Source: Candidatus Tectimicrobiota bacterium
GTDB taxonomy: Bacteria > JACPSX01
Length of the DNA stretch: 7,304 nt
Reading direction: 5' to 3'
Assembly (NCBI GenBank): GCA_016193065.1
Contig: JACPSX010000040.1
Coordinates: 1-7,304, forward strand
A program made the position numbers and the translations under genes. Of the stretch, positions 6,277 to 7,304 are shown one piece after another. Position 1 is the stretch's first letter, and each line of letters begins with the position of its first letter. The notes under the pieces were generated by a model, which was not told the DNA's origin, did no database searches, and saw only the letters and a program-made list of their open reading frames with translations.

Positions 6277-7304
6277 TGCGCAAGAACAAGGTCACGGTCT
6301 TGGCGGGCCGCGGGGTCATTCCGGCCGCGGGGCAGGTCGAAGTTCGGGGCGCAGATGGAAAACCCCGGGAAGGGCTCACCGCCAAGAACATCTTGCTGGC
6401 CACCGGGTCACGAGCTCAATCGCTGCCCGGAGTGGCCATTGACGGCAAGAAGATCCTTTCCTCTACGGAGGCCATGCTCCTGGACAGCATTCCCGAGTCG
6501 ATGATCATCGTCGGCGGGGGCGCCGTCGGGGTGGAGTTTGCGTATCTCTATAACGCCTACGGTACCAAGGTGACCCTCCTGGAAATGCTACCGACCCTGC
6601 TGCCGAACGAGGATCAGGAGATCTCGGAGCAACTGCGCCGTTCGTTTCAGAAGCAGGGCATCCAGGTGCTCCTGGGGGCCAAAGTGGAGGAGGTGAAGAC
6701 CGCGGGGAAAGGAGTCCAAGTTTCCGTCCAGGCCGGGGAGGCGGGGGAGCCGCAAAACATCACGGGGGAACTCCTCCTGATGGCCGTCGGGCGGCAGCCC
6801 AACAGCGATGGAATCGGGATCGAGGAGCTAAAGGTCGAGCTCGATCACGGTTTCGTCAAGGTGGACAAGACCATGAGAAGTTCCGTACCGGGCCTCTATG
6901 CCATCGGGGATGTCATTGGGGCCCCATTGCTGGCCCACGTGGCCAGCGCCGAAGGGATCGTGGCCGTGGAAACGATGGCCGGTCAAAGCCCGGCGGGGTT
7001 GAACTACGCCAACATCCCGAGCTGCACGTACTGCCAGCCGCAGGTTGCCAGTGTGGGATTGACTGAAGAGCAGGCCAAGAAAGAAGGGCATGAAGTGCGG
7101 GTAGGGCGGTTTCCCTTCCGGGCCAGCGGCAAAGCTCTCGCCCTGGGAGAAGAGGAGGGGATGGTCAAGATCGTCGCCGCTGCCAAGCACGGGGCCATTC
7201 TGGGAGTGCACATTATCGGCGCGGACGCCACGGAGCAAATTGCCGAGGCGGGCCTCGCTCTAACGCTGGAAGCCACGCTGGAGGAGATTGCGGCCACGGT
7301 CCAC
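6276..7304 (+). CDS. lpd: C-terminal fragment of dihydrolipoamide dehydrogenase, partial at the right edge
   Basis: This frame runs open for 343 codons from ATG 6276 to the edge, and its native sequence already begins at 6240. It carries ATGSR (42-46), the NAD-binding motif GGGAVGVE (80-87), the second FAD contact YAIGD (198-202) and the start of the dimerisation domain (from about residue 234). NIPSCTYCQPQVASVG (236-251) has cysteines 240 and 243 where many homologues read PSVIYTHPEVASVG. The ATG overlaps the upstream TGA as TGATG, so reinitiation is conceivable, but no strong ribosome binding site precedes it. The 3' end lies outside the window just before the expected HPT catalytic segment. 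Confidence 0.8.

Overview
The window is GC-rich bacterial DNA. It holds most of one plus-strand operon for the pyruvate dehydrogenase complex and the lipoyl cofactor it needs: lipB, lipA, pdhA, pdhB, pdhC, lpd. A repeat-rich, gene-poor flank of about 1.1 kb lies upstream, with one small lipoprotein gene. E1 is the two-gene alpha/beta type rather than the single-chain AceE type. This, the lipBA-pdhABC-lpd order and the style of the intergenic repeats suggest a Gram-negative lineage such as Desulfobacterota, Nitrospirota or NC10. Nothing here fixes the taxon, and that placement is inference.

Layout. Positions 1-170 are a run of palindromes resembling dispersed intergenic repeats; one is a palindrome with a second hairpin module inserted in it. 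Positions 228-449 encode a 73-residue putative lipoprotein with its own likely promoter and ribosome binding site. Positions 450-1130 have no convincing gene: an AT-richer patch, several small hairpins and one copy of what looks like a widespread intergenic repeat (904-928). A good extended -10 promoter (1114-1143) precedes lipB. From 1185 to the right edge the genes are packed head to tail: lipB and lipA overlap by 59 nt, and the other gaps are 10-15 nt with ribosome binding sites.

How the genes work together. LipB moves an octanoyl group from octanoyl-ACP to lipoyl domains and LipA inserts two sulfurs to make lipoyl groups. PdhA/PdhB (E1) decarboxylate pyruvate and reductively acetylate the lipoyl arm of PdhC (E2). 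PdhC makes acetyl-CoA, and Lpd (E3) reoxidises the dihydrolipoyl arm with NAD+. The operon thus carries both the enzyme complex and the machinery that installs its cofactor.

Main anomaly. lpd is broken as given. After residue 77 the frame shifts and about 13-14 conserved codons are missing (estimated deletion near 40 nt), while the remaining 343 codons to the window edge are open and carry every expected motif in view. This is either a very recent pseudogene, a population variant or an assembly error. I found no clearly novel system; the most unusual DNA is the nested palindrome at 61-111.
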